Part shown: positions 53,297-61,800 of the stretch, one piece after another
Position numbering within the stretch: the first letter of the stretch is position 1
How the letters are laid out: each line of letters begins with the position of its first letter
DNA from: Cytophagaceae bacterium
GTDB taxonomy: Bacteria; Bacteroidota; Bacteroidia; Cytophagales; Cytophagaceae
Reading direction: 5' to 3'
Length of the DNA: 64,000 nucleotides
Assembly: GCA_025454925.1 (NCBI GenBank)
Contig: JALONM010000013.1
Span: 1-64,000 of the forward strand
The notes under the pieces: generated by a model
Seen by the model: only the letters and a program-made list of their open reading frames with translations
Told to the model about the DNA's origin: nothing
Database searches by the model: none
Program-made: the position numbers and the translations under genes

Positions 53297-54079
53297 ATGA
53301 AAATTACATTTTACAAATATCAGGGAACAGGAAACGACTTTGTCTTACTTGATCACCGGGTGCCTTTTTTCGATAAAAACAATCATGCGCTTATTGAAAA
53401 AATCTGCGACAGGCGTTTTGGAATTGGTGCCGATGGTTTTATGCTGTTAGAGAACGAGCCTGGCTATGATTTCAAAATGGTGTATTACAATTCCGATGGA
53501 AAACCTTCTACCATGTGTGGCAATGGAGGTCGTTGTATTGTAAAATTTGCTCACGACCTGGGCCTCGCATCCACGAATGTTTCTTTTGTAGCGGTAGATG
53601 GCCCACACCAGGCAGAAGTAAAAGGCGATTGGGTGTATCTTCAGATGATTGATGTCAACGGCATAGAAAAGGGAGAAGATTATTGTTACCTCAATACAGG
53701 CTCTCCGCATTACGTAAAATCGGTACACAATATACAGGCACTGGATGTGCAGGGTGAAGGAAAAAAAATACGCTACAACGAGCGCTTTAAGGCGCAAGGG
53801 ACGAACGTTAATTTTATTGAAGCCGAACAGCAGCGCTTATGGGTGCGAACGTATGAGCGTGGTGTAGAAGATGAAACCTTCAGCTGCGGAACCGGTGTAA
53901 CAGCGGCCGCTCTTACCATGGCCGAACAAGGATGGGAAAGCCCCATTGCCATTCGAACCAAAGGGGGTGATTTATCGGTAGCATTTGAAAAAAAAGGATC
54001 GGGAGTGTATGAACAGGTATATTTAAATGGACCTGCCAAAAAAGTATTTGAAGGAACACTAGATATTTCCTTGTTGTAA
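53297..54079 (+). CDS. dapF: Diaminopimelate epimerase
   Basis: A 260-residue epimerase converting LL- to meso-diaminopimelate for lysine and peptidoglycan synthesis. The two catalytic cysteines are in STMCGNGGRC (about residue 74) and FSCGTGV (about 197). FYKYQGTGNDFVLLD at the start and RRFGIGADGFMLLE are also typical. The length is slightly short but normal for Bacteroidota. No other dap gene is adjacent. Confidence 0.96.
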   Translation: MKITFYKYQGTGNDFVLLDHRVPFFDKNNHALIEKICDRRFGIGADGFMLLENEPGYDFKMVYYNSDGKPSTMCGNGGRCIVKFAHDLGLASTNVSFVAVDGPHQAEVKGDWVYLQMIDVNGIEKGEDYCYLNTGSPHYVKSVHNIQALDVQGEGKKIRYNERFKAQGTNVNFIEAEQQRLWVRTYERGVEDETFSCGTGVTAAALTMAEQGWESPIAIRTKGGDLSVAFEKKGSGVYEQVYLNGPAKKVFEGTLDISLL

Positions 54080-54187
54080 AGCCATATGCTGGCATCCCAT
54101 CCAATATTGGCAGGAAATAAGAAGGCAGTAGATTCATAGCAACCCTTTCCCATAAATATGCGTCATGCTCACGATGATTGTATTGCC

Positions 54188-56122
54188 ATGAAAAACCTGA
54201 TTTACCTTATTTTAACAACAGCAGTGTACTCCCTTTCGGGGCAGTATTTTCAATGGGGCATTGCCAATGCAGGCAATGGGGATCAACTATCAAAAATAGT
54301 TCAGGTACGCAATGACATTGTGTATACTGTAGGCTCTTTCCAGCAATCGTTTGATGCGGACCCATCCGCTTCTACCTACATCCTCAGCAGTCAAGGCCAA
54401 CTCGATATTTTCTTTATTAAGTATACCACCGATGGTCAGCTACTGGAGGCCTATTCCTTAGGAGGAACAGGCAATGAAGATTATGATCCTGGATTTTGTA
54501 TAGACCCTACTGGTAATTTTTATTTTACATTTAATTTTGAAGGCACCATTGATGCGGATTTTATGACGTCTTCCGTAGCTTCGTATACCGCTCAGAACGC
54601 CTCTGATTTTTTATTAGCTAAGTATAGTCCTAATGGCCAACTTTTATGGGCACATCAATTTGATGAGCTGGGCACGGCAGAAACAGGCTATAGCATTGTC
54701 GCAACAGACAGCACTGTTTTTTTCACGGGCTTAATAGCTGGCTCGGCAGATATGGATCCCGGAATTGGAATACATCAGTTAACTTCTACAGGACAGGATC
54801 TTGTGGTAGCTTCTTATTCTTCCACGGGCATATACCGCTGGGCCTTTATGCTCGAAAACGATCATCCTACCGCTACTGGAAATAATGTATGCCTCGATGC
54901 CGATGGAAATCTGTTGGTTGCAGGATATTTCCGAGGAACCAACATTGATTTCGATCCTGGACCAGGTAGTTTTCTTATGACTCAATCCTCCAATTTTTTT
55001 GATTTTTTCCTAGCCAAATATTCGCACGAGGGGATATTCAGTTGGGCACATCACACTGGCGCCAACTCAGACAATGTTACCTATGCTCTAAAGGCATCAG
55101 GCAACGATATTATTGTAGGAGGATATATTACAGGTAATACTGATCTTGATCCGGGCTCAGGCGTTCTCATGCATCAAAGCAAAGGCTTGAGCGATGCCTA
55201 CCTCGCCCGCTTCGCATCCAACGGGTCGCTGACTTGGGTAAAAGCATTTGGATCTTCCGGGTACGATGATGTTATTTCTTTGGACATCAGTACTACCGGA
55301 AATATTGTAGTCACTGGAGGATTTCAAGGTGATACTATGGTGGTAGAAACTGGCGATACTCTTTTCTCCCCCTCCAGCGACAGTCAATTTGATGCTTATG
55401 TAGCCGAATTCGATCCATCTGGAAATTGTCTCTGGACGATGTCATACGGAGATGCCAACTATGACCAAGGTTCAGATGTTTCCATAGATGAATTCAACAA
55501 CTGGTATCTAACGGGCAATATCAGTACTGCGGCTGATCTAGATCCTTCGGTGGATATAGCATTGATAAACGGCATTCAAGGAAACGACCAGGTGTTGTTT
55601 AAACTTTCTCCCTGTATACGCATGCGAACTGCCTTGTCAAGCAAGTTGCGAGTTAAGGAAGATGAATCGGTTTCCATAGCTCTGCAGGTACAACAAGGAA
55701 ATCCGGTACGATTTATATGGTACAAAGACGGAACGCTCATACAGGAGCAATCGGCGCAATGGACCTTGAGTCCGGTTCAGTTTGAAGACAGAGGAATGTA
55801 TCAGGCTCAATTGGAAGATGCCTGCGAGAACCGCATTCGCAGCACCAGCTTGTCGCTAGAAGTACTGCCCTCTATCAAAGTATACGAATTGCTAAGTCCC
55901 AACAATGATCAACGAAATGATTATTTTCACATCCGCCATATTACACTGGATGTTTTTAAAGATCATGAAATTGTTATCCTCAATCGTTGGGGACAAAAGG
56001 TATTTGAATCCAAGGCGTATCAAAACGATTGGGAAGGAGATAATCTGCCGGAAGGCAACTATTTTTATTTTGTAAAAGTAGGAGAAGAAGAATTTAGCGG
56101 ACGACTGGTTATAAAGCGATGA
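54188..56122 (+). CDS. T9SS-exported SBBP-repeat protein with type B C-terminal sorting domain
   Basis: A 644-residue secreted protein. The frame opens at 54158, but MKNLIYLILTTAVYSLSGQ at 54188 is the signal peptide. Residues about 20-480 hold beta-propeller-like SBBP repeats (units such as DAYLARFASNGSLTWVKAFGSSGYDDVISLDISTTGNIVVTGGF). An Ig-like domain (about 490-560) follows, then a gliding-associated type B sorting domain (LSPNNDQRNDYFHIRHI, IVILNRWGQKVFESKAYQNDWEGD, LPEGNYFYFVKV, RLVIKR). The domain directs export through T9SS and needs a PorP/SprF-type partner in known systems, which is encoded by the next gene with an ATGA overlap. Confidence 0.9.
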   Translation: MKNLIYLILTTAVYSLSGQYFQWGIANAGNGDQLSKIVQVRNDIVYTVGSFQQSFDADPSASTYILSSQGQLDIFFIKYTTDGQLLEAYSLGGTGNEDYDPGFCIDPTGNFYFTFNFEGTIDADFMTSSVASYTAQNASDFLLAKYSPNGQLLWAHQFDELGTAETGYSIVATDSTVFFTGLIAGSADMDPGIGIHQLTSTGQDLVVASYSSTGIYRWAFMLENDHPTATGNNVCLDADGNLLVAGYFRGTNIDFDPGPGSFLMTQSSNFFDFFLAKYSHEGIFSWAHHTGANSDNVTYALKASGNDIIVGGYITGNTDLDPGSGVLMHQSKGLSDAYLARFASNGSLTWVKAFGSSGYDDVISLDISTTGNIVVTGGFQGDTMVVETGDTLFSPSSDSQFDAYVAEFDPSGNCLWTMSYGDANYDQGSDVSIDEFNNWYLTGNISTAADLDPSVDIALINGIQGNDQVLFKLSPCIRMRTALSSKLRVKEDESVSIALQVQQGNPVRFIWYKDGTLIQEQSAQWTLSPVQFEDRGMYQAQLEDACENRIRSTSLSLEVLPSIKVYELLSPNNDQRNDYFHIRHITLDVFKDHEIVILNRWGQKVFESKAYQNDWEGDNLPEGNYFYFVKVGEEEFSGRLVIKR

Positions 56123-57057
56123 AAAACGTTTACTATTTATTTTTCTTTTCGATTTTGGCCAGCAATCTTTTGGCACAACAGGATGCCCATTATTCGCAAT
56201 ACATGTTTAATGGTTTGCTGATTAATCCGGCCATGGCTGGATCCAAAGATGCCATCAGTGGAGCAATTTATCATCGCAGCCAATGGAGCCAGGCCGATGA
56301 AGCCCCTACGTATCAAAGTTTCAGTGTGCATGCACCATTCAGTTATCAGCGAATAGGAATAGGCTTTATTTTTTTGAAAGAAAAAGTTTTTGAAACCTCC
56401 ATACAAACGTTAGGACTAAGTGCTTCCTACAAAATTAATGTTCGAAAAGGTTGGATGAGTTTTGGCTTGCAGGGTGGTTTAAGAAGATTTCAACAACAGT
56501 TCAACGATTTACAAATTAAAGATGCAGACGATCCGGTGTTATCCGATCAACGTACCGGAACTACCCCTGATCTGGGTTCCGGAGTATTTTATCAAAATAA
56601 AAAATGGTATGCAGGCCTATCTACCCAGCATTTATTGCCCTGGCAACCGGCGGCAGGTTTTCAGCTCCGTCCTCATCTTTATGGAACCTTGGCACGCAAG
56701 TTTAAGTTGAGCCCGACTCTTACCTTAATTCCTTCTACTCTGCTTAAATGGGTGAATGGCAGCGTTGTTCAAGCCGATATAAGCACACACATCAAATTCA
56801 AGGAAGTAGCGTGGGGAGGCATAAGCTGGCGAAGTTCTGAGGCCCTGGCCTGGCAAATGGGATTGGCACTCGAGGGTATTTTTCCAACCATGCACCAATC
56901 TGTAAAAATCGGTTATGCCTACGATGCCCATACAGGAATGCTGGCATCTCGTCTCGGAAATTCGCATGAATTAATGTTAATTTGGGACCTGAAAATTCCG
57001 GAGAAAATTTCAGCAATTAGAAAAAGAGTACCTTCTGTTTCGCCTTTGTTTTTCTAA
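56119..57057 (+). CDS. PorP/SprF-family T9SS outer-membrane protein
   Basis: A 312-residue barrel protein with signal peptide MKNVYYLFFFSILASNLLAQ followed by QDAHYSQYMFNGLLINPAMAGSKDAISGAIYHRSQWSQ, the defining PorP/SprF N-terminus. Family members such as SprF help export a neighbouring type B CTD protein across the outer membrane. Here the 4-base overlap with the preceding CTD protein gene supports a dedicated pair. The end, RVPSVSPLFF, is barrel-like. Confidence 0.95.
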   Translation: MKNVYYLFFFSILASNLLAQQDAHYSQYMFNGLLINPAMAGSKDAISGAIYHRSQWSQADEAPTYQSFSVHAPFSYQRIGIGFIFLKEKVFETSIQTLGLSASYKINVRKGWMSFGLQGGLRRFQQQFNDLQIKDADDPVLSDQRTGTTPDLGSGVFYQNKKWYAGLSTQHLLPWQPAAGFQLRPHLYGTLARKFKLSPTLTLIPSTLLKWVNGSVVQADISTHIKFKEVAWGGISWRSSEALAWQMGLALEGIFPTMHQSVKIGYAYDAHTGMLASRLGNSHELMLIWDLKIPEKISAIRKRVPSVSPLFF

Positions 57058-57101
57058 AACAAAATCGATGGGCTTACAGAATCTCAAAACCTAATACATA
57101 C

Positions 57102-58382
57102 ATGACCGATAAGAAAATAATTGTCTTGTTGAAAGGAGTAGTAGCCCTGTTGATTTTCTTACCTGCTGAATGGATGCTGGCACAGAGTAAACGCTTACAA
57201 AAGGCAGAAGCTTATTTTCAGGTAAGAGAGTATGCCAGCGCTGCCGAATACTTTGATATATGCCCAAAGAAAGATTCTGTAACCTTCAATAAAATTGCTT
57301 ATTGCCAGATGATGTGCGGTAAGGTGCAGCAAGCGGAAACGTCGTATCGGACGTTTATAAACAAGCATCAGCAACCGGATACCAATATGTATCATTTCGC
57401 TTTAACCTTAAAGCGAAATAAAAAATACCAGGAGGCTAAATCCTATTTCCAGCAACTTTCCAGGCATGCACCGCTCGACAAACATTTTTCAGAACAATTG
57501 TTGAGCTGTGATTCGGCTTTCTACTGGGAAAAAAATCCTGCTCCGTATGTAGTCAGCAACCTCGAGAAAATAAATTCAGAATTTTCGGATGTCACCGCTG
57601 TGCCTCATCTCGGAATCTTATACTTCGCCTCCAATCGGGAGTCTACGATGATTCGAAAAAAGTCCGACATGACTTCGGATCCATATTTTAATATTTTAAC
57701 AGCGCGTTTTGATAGCGCCTCGTTCAAGCTTTCATATCCAAAGCCATTGAAAGGTCCTGTCAATACGGACGCACACGAATTAGCACCTACGTTTTCCGCC
57801 GATGGTAAGCAACTGTTTTTTACACACTGCGATGAAAATTTAAAATTAGGTTCTAATTATTCTCGCAAATTAAAATTATATGCCTCTGAATGGAAAGAAG
57901 AACAATGGGGCAAACCCAATACGTTTATTTTTAATGACAGTTCTTGTTCCTATGCCCATCCGTGCATGAGCAGTGATGGAAAATTATTTTTCTTCACGGC
58001 CAATCTGAAGGGAGGTTTTGGGGGAGCCGATATATATGCCTGCCTGCGTATTGAAGGAAAATGGACCAGCCCAATTAATCTTGGTCCAGGCATCAATACG
58101 CCGGGCGACGAACTCTATCCGTTTTACCATGTCGCCTCCGGGAAATTATTTTTTGCCTCCAACTATCACACGGGGATGGGTGGTTTTGATCTTTTTGAAG
58201 CCCGTGAACAAGAAGGAGAATGGATGCACGTGAGAAATTTGGGTGTGCCTTTCAATTCGCCCGACGACGATTTTGCCTTATTTTTCAATCACGACTTTTC
58301 GTATGCATTCCTGTCCTCAAACCGCGCTGGTGGCATAGGGAAAGAGGATGTATATATGCTGAAGAAAAAAGACCTACCATAA
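57102..58382 (+). CDS. TPR / PD40 propeller protein, PorE-like without OmpA domain
   Basis: A 426-residue exported protein with a signal or anchor at about 9-28 (LLKGVVALLIFLPAEWMLAQ). TPR-like helices follow (about 30-145, with QKAEAYFQVREYASAAEYFD and YRTFINKHQQPDTNMYHFALTLKRNKKYQEAKSYFQQL). Residues about 155-420 are WD40-like PD40 blades (ELAPTFSADGKQLFFTHCDE, AHPCMSSDGKLFFFTANLKGGFGGADIY, LYPFYHVASGKLFFASNYHTGMGGFDLFE). T9SS PorE-type proteins have this order plus a C-terminal OmpA peptidoglycan-binding domain, but this one ends right after the propeller. It is 44 bases after the PorP/SprF gene and probably cotranscribed. Confidence 0.85.
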   Translation: MTDKKIIVLLKGVVALLIFLPAEWMLAQSKRLQKAEAYFQVREYASAAEYFDICPKKDSVTFNKIAYCQMMCGKVQQAETSYRTFINKHQQPDTNMYHFALTLKRNKKYQEAKSYFQQLSRHAPLDKHFSEQLLSCDSAFYWEKNPAPYVVSNLEKINSEFSDVTAVPHLGILYFASNRESTMIRKKSDMTSDPYFNILTARFDSASFKLSYPKPLKGPVNTDAHELAPTFSADGKQLFFTHCDENLKLGSNYSRKLKLYASEWKEEQWGKPNTFIFNDSSCSYAHPCMSSDGKLFFFTANLKGGFGGADIYACLRIEGKWTSPINLGPGINTPGDELYPFYHVASGKLFFASNYHTGMGGFDLFEAREQEGEWMHVRNLGVPFNSPDDDFALFFNHDFSYAFLSSNRAGGIGKEDVYMLKKKDLP

Positions 58383-58494
58383 TCTTATGGCGGATAAAAG
58401 CAGAGCAATTCCGCATACGTGAAGTTTTATTCTTCTCTTCAAGTTTAAAATTATTCTTATTTCAATTCATCGCTGTGCTTGCGATTGTAAGGTA

Positions 58495-58710
58495 ATGAGC
58501 CAAGCGTTAATCCATCTTGGATCTCCTCAAAACGGAAATCTAAGCATTCAACTGTTCAATGCTGCCGGAAGTGTAGTTTAATCAGAAAAATCATTTGTTA
58601 GCGGTTCCGAATTTGTTTTGGATCGACTGGAATTTATAAAACCAGGTATCTATCAATTGTCCATAGTTGGAGAAAACAGAAGTTTCACTTCTCGTTTGGT
58701 TAAACCCTAA
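58495..58710 (+). pseudogene. Remnant of a T9SS type A C-terminal sorting domain
   Basis: One frame reads LGSPQNGNLSIQLFNAAGSVV, then a TAA at 58579-58581, then SEKSFVSGSEFVLDRLEFI, continuing KPGIYQLSIVGENRSFTSRLVKP and a stop at 58708-58710. This is the type A sorting tail pattern: (N)GxLxIxLFNxxGxxV, a linker, LxxLxPGIYxLxI, a loop and a terminal LVK. The rest of a cargo protein is missing upstream (an in-frame stop lies at 58420). It is therefore a broken 3' end of a secreted protein gene. The last codons merge with the terminal repeat of element B4. Confidence 0.75.
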
Positions 58711-58935
58711 TTTGTCAATAGAAATTCTTCTATTGACAAACGACTAATAAAATCAAGGGCTTTTGAAGGAATCGAATAAAAGAAATTCTTTTCTAAGCCC
58801 ATGATTTTCTAAGTCGGGATTACCGACCATGGATCTACGATCCATGAGCTTTCTCAATAGTGCGCTTCGCTTCTATACGATCCATGAGCTTTCTCAATAG
58901 TGCGCTTCGCTTCTATTGAGAAAAGCCGGTTAAAC
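58699..58935 (-). repeat. Family B multi-hairpin element, copy B4
   Basis: A 237-bp copy on the minus strand, about 197 bp without a 40-bp internal duplication. From 58935: GTTTAACCGGCTTTTCTC, a first stem with arms CTCAATAG/CTATTGAG around AAGCGAAGCGCA, the CATGGATC-GTA-GATCCATG hairpin, GGTAATCCCGACTTAG, AAAATCATGGGC, and a perfect 13-bp terminal stem (58711-58740) with arms TTTGTCAATAGAA/TTCTATTGACAAA. Both stems differ from B1 by paired changes. It ends in GGTTAAACC at 58698-58706. Unlike most copies, it is opposite to the upstream gene. Confidence 0.85.
58837..58916. repeat. 40-bp perfect tandem duplication inside B4
   Basis: Two identical 40-bp units, 58837-58876 and 58877-58916, each starting ACGATCCATGAGCTTTCTC and ending CGCTTCGCTTCTAT. 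The unit spans half of one hairpin and nearly all of the next. It is most simply a slippage or recombination duplication. Confidence 0.95.
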
Positions 58936-58969
58936 AATAATGCTTACACACTAATTCAATAAGATTTGA

Positions 58970-59004
58970 AACAGATAACCAACTATGGTTATCTGTTTTC
59001 TTTT
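58970..59004 (+). terminator. Terminator downstream of the T9SS unit and B4
   Basis: AACAGATAACCA at 58970-58981 pairs perfectly with TGGTTATCTGTT at 58986-58997, loop ACTA, followed by TTCTTTT. If it serves the T9SS operon, B4 and the CTD remnant are transcribed. The next 290 bases up to the kinase gene are AT-rich with no gene seen. Confidence 0.88.
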
Positions 59005-59293
59005 AATCCAACCTTGAGTTGGCTATAAGGTTAAATTCGTGATTTTTATGTAAGGCTTTCTTAATGTCACCAATCTCATTCGTTCCGCAAGAACCTCAAC
59101 CATTAACTCTTGTCTGAGTAAACGAATTTCCATTATTCCTTAACTCTCCTGTTGCAACTGCCTTCAATTCTTAGTAGGTTTGAATACGACAAAACAACCT
59201 TCTGAAAAGCAGGAAAGCATGGTCGTAGATCGAAGGTTATACTTCTAAACGATCGTCTATAAATAGATCAAATGTTAATCTTAATTGTAAAGT

Positions 59294-60220
59294 ATGAGTT
59301 TAGTTATTGTTGGATCGGTAGCCTTTGATGCTATTGAAACTCCATTTGGTAAAACCGACAAAATTGTGGGCGGAGCAGCGACCTATATTAGTTTGGCTGC
59401 CTCACGATTTGTAAAACAATCGAAATTGGTAGCAGTAGTAGGGGGTGATTTTCCTAAACAAGATATCGAAATGCTGCGTCAGCACGGCGTTGTAACCGAA
59501 GGCTTGCAAATAAAAGAAAACGAAAAAACCTTTTTCTGGAGCGGAAAATATCACAACGACATGAATAGTCGCGATACGCTGGTGACTGAACTAAATGTGT
59601 TGGGTTCTTTTGATCCTATCCTACCAGCCTCGTATCAGGATTGCGAGTATTTAATGTTAGGAAATCTTTCCCCTGACGTACAAAGCTCCGTTATTGAACG
59701 CCTGCAAAAACGTCCTAAGCTGATTGTGATGGACACAATGAATTTCTGGATGGAAATTGCGCTTCCTGCCTTGCAGAAGACGTTGACCATGGTCGACGTG
59801 CTTTCTATTAACGACGAAGAAGCTCGGCAACTTTCCGGCGAGTATTCCCTGGTAAAAGCCGCCCGTAAAATTCTTTCGATGGGTCCTCGGTATTTAATAA
59901 TTAAAAAGGGAGAGCATGGAGCGTTATTGTTCCACGAAGATCAGGTATTCTTCGCTCCGGCCTTGCCGCTGGAAGAGGTATTCGATCCTACAGGTGCTGG
60001 CGATACATTTGCTGGTGGATTCATCGGGTACCTGGCCAGTACCGGGGATGTATCCTTTAATAATATGAAGCGTGCCATCATCCATGGTTCTGCCTTGGCT
60101 TCTTTCTGCGTAGAGAAATTCGGAACCGAACGCCTCAAGGAAGTAAGCGAACAAGAACTGGACGATCGCCTGCAAGACTTTATAGAATTGGTGCAATTCG
60201 AAATTAAAATAAAAGCCTAA
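59294..60220 (+). CDS. PfkB-family sugar kinase
   Basis: A 308-residue ribokinase/PfkB-fold kinase. GGAATYISLAASRF at about 27-40 is the first PfkB signature and DPTGAGDTFAGGFIGYLA near 231-248 is the second, with the catalytic Asp in GAGD. The central part includes SINDEEARQLSG. The lid insert and substrate residues are not specific enough to name the sugar. It is monocistronic, ending at a long palindromic terminator. Confidence 0.92.
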   Translation: MSLVIVGSVAFDAIETPFGKTDKIVGGAATYISLAASRFVKQSKLVAVVGGDFPKQDIEMLRQHGVVTEGLQIKENEKTFFWSGKYHNDMNSRDTLVTELNVLGSFDPILPASYQDCEYLMLGNLSPDVQSSVIERLQKRPKLIVMDTMNFWMEIALPALQKTLTMVDVLSINDEEARQLSGEYSLVKAARKILSMGPRYLIIKKGEHGALLFHEDQVFFAPALPLEEVFDPTGAGDTFAGGFIGYLASTGDVSFNNMKRAIIHGSALASFCVEKFGTERLKEVSEQELDDRLQDFIELVQFEIKIKA

Positions 60221-60232
60221 GTTCACTCTTAG

Positions 60233-60288
60233 ATTGAGTCATAAAAAAAGCGTTATGAATTTTCATAACGCTTTTTTTATGACTCAAT
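60233..60288. terminator. 27-bp perfect palindromic bidirectional terminator
   Basis: 60233-60259 and 60262-60288 are perfect inverted repeats with a TT spacer. The core is AAGCGTTATGAA/TTCATAACGCTT flanked by A7 and T7 tracts and an outer ATTGAGTCAT arm. It separates the convergent kinase and outer-membrane protein genes. Confidence 0.93.
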
Positions 60289-60301
60289 TTTTTAAACCGG
60301 C

Positions 60302-61162
60302 TTACTTCTTGGGTTCTTCTTCCTCTTCGGTTACCGTTTCTTGGTTTGTGCCATTCTGTTCCTCACTGTTTTCGGGAGGTGTAGAGCCTTCAGGCAAACT
60401 ATCTTCCGATTCTTCCGGAGGAGGGGCAGGCTTATCTTTTTTCTTTCTCCATTCCTGGTGCTCCTGGCGATTTGGATTTGGAGGAGGAGGTTCAGATTTC
60501 AGTTTCAGTTTTCCTTTCGGTGCCCAAGGTGAAAACTGCACCGTAAATTGAATCAGTGCATACGCATCTGGTCCTCCTTTTTTTAAACCATCCAACCGGT
60601 CGGAGAACATAAAGTGGTGAGAAAACCCAGCGTGCAGGGATAAGCGCTGAGAAAAATCATAGGAATAATTAAGACCAACAGGAAATGAGAGGCCAAAGCG
60701 GCCATACCTCAGGATACTGGCACCGTAAGTAAGGTAGAATTTATTTTTCCTGAATTTTTTTCTATCTCTGGAAATGCGCACAATGTCATCGAGGAGATAA
60801 AATCTACCATACAGATCAAAGCCCAATACATTTCCAGAATAAGAATAATTGAAAGCACTGTCGCTGTAAGTAGAGCGAAAACTCGTGTACCGCACTTGCA
60901 AGCCATACACGCAGCGTGGCCATACTTTGTAATTGGCACCACCAGCAAAACTAAAGCCAGGAGAACTGCTGTAAAAACCTTCGGAGTAGTCGCCCCGGTA
61001 CAAAGAAGGCCCAAGACCTACTGTAAATGCGATTGGCCCGCGGTAATAATACGAATCAAAAAAACCGGAATATTCGCGTTTGGTTTTGAATTGAGCTTGC
61101 AGCGAAAAGGAGAGCACCAGCCATACTGTTACCACACCCGCTAGCCATTGTTGCCTGCGCAT
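60302..61162 (-). CDS. Outer-membrane barrel-like protein with Pro/Glu-rich C-terminal tail
   Basis: A 286-residue exported protein: the signal VVTVWLVLSFSLQAQ ends near residue 24. Residues about 35-215 look like a small outer-membrane beta barrel (GPIAFTVGLGPSLYRGDYSEGFYSSSPGFSFAGGANYKV, VYGLQVRYTSFRSTYSD, HFMFSDRLDGLKKGGPDAYALIQFTVQF). After the last strand a 65-residue tail rich in Pro, Glu and Lys (EPPPPNPNRQ...PAPPPEESEDS...TEEEEEPKK) follows; it may reach into the periplasm. Family not recognised. It lies downstream of the RsbW-like gene on the same strand. Confidence 0.78.
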   Translation of the reverse strand: MRRQQWLAGVVTVWLVLSFSLQAQFKTKREYSGFFDSYYYRGPIAFTVGLGPSLYRGDYSEGFYSSSPGFSFAGGANYKVWPRCVYGLQVRYTSFRSTYSDSAFNYSYSGNVLGFDLYGRFYLLDDIVRISRDRKKFRKNKFYLTYGASILRYGRFGLSFPVGLNYSYDFSQRLSLHAGFSHHFMFSDRLDGLKKGGPDAYALIQFTVQFSPWAPKGKLKLKSEPPPPNPNRQEHQEWRKKKDKPAPPPEESEDSLPEGSTPPENSEEQNGTNQETVTEEEEEPKK

Positions 61163-61182
61163 AAGCGATGCTTTGGAAGAAT

Positions 61183-61611
61183 TTAGTTAAAATAAAAAGT
61201 CATCTCAGATACACGTCCTTCTTTCGAGAATTTCACCTCATCCGACAATTGACGCATCAGGAATATTCCTCGTCCTCCCAGTTTTTCAATATTCTCGGGA
61301 GCCGTAGGATCGGGTAAGGCATCTGGATCAAAACCTGGACCTTCATCTTCCACAATGAACTTCACAAGATTGTCTTCGTAAATAGCGGTGAGCGTAACGT
61401 ATTTGTTCTTATCAGAAGCATTGCCATGCTTGATGGCATTGTTTACCGATTCGGTGACTGCCACCATGATGTTTCCATAAATGTCATCGTCGATGTTGTA
61501 TTTTTCTTTGACATTATCAATGAAACTTTCAACGATACGAATGTTATCGGCAATCGATGGAATCTGTATCCTTATGGACTTCATGCTTGTATTCATTTGT
61601 ATTACCGGCAC
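61183..61611 (-). CDS. RsbW-like anti-sigma/serine kinase-type ATP-binding protein
   Basis: A 142-residue HATPase_c domain protein. The N box is IMVAVTESVNNAIKHGN (about 45-61), the G1 box is VEDEGPGFDPDALPDP and the G2 box is GGRGIFLMRQL. This short standalone form is typical of RsbW/SpoIIAB-type switch kinases that control sigma or anti-sigma factors by partner switching. No anti-anti-sigma STAS gene is in the adjacent sequence. The start may be one of the internal ATGs at 61596 or 61584, which fit the family N-terminus (MKSIRIQIPS) better. Confidence 0.87.
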   Translation of the reverse strand: MPVIQMNTSMKSIRIQIPSIADNIRIVESFIDNVKEKYNIDDDIYGNIMVAVTESVNNAIKHGNASDKNKYVTLTAIYEDNLVKFIVEDEGPGFDPDALPDPTAPENIEKLGGRGIFLMRQLSDEVKFSKEGRVSEMTFYFN

Positions 61612-61800
61612 TGATTCCGGTAAAAAGTTTATTCATCTCAAGAGCCTATATCAAGGCTTACCTGTTAAAAGCAATTTCCTGCCTGTTGCTATTTGCAAAA
61701 AGTTCCGGATGTTTCAGGCATACAGCCGGGCTTGATTTTTAAATTAAGCATTTAAACGTAGAACGTTTTCAAATGCCTTGTAAATATAGAGGATTCTATA

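Noticed and set aside
58837-58916. The 40-bp direct repeat considered as a CRISPR-like unit
   Set aside because: There are only two adjacent copies with no spacer between them, inside repeat B4, and no cas genes are in the window.
58941-59293. Candidate small RNA or tRNA in the gap before the PfkB gene
   Set aside because: Apart from the terminator hairpin there is no cloverleaf or other recognisable fold and no clear promoter.
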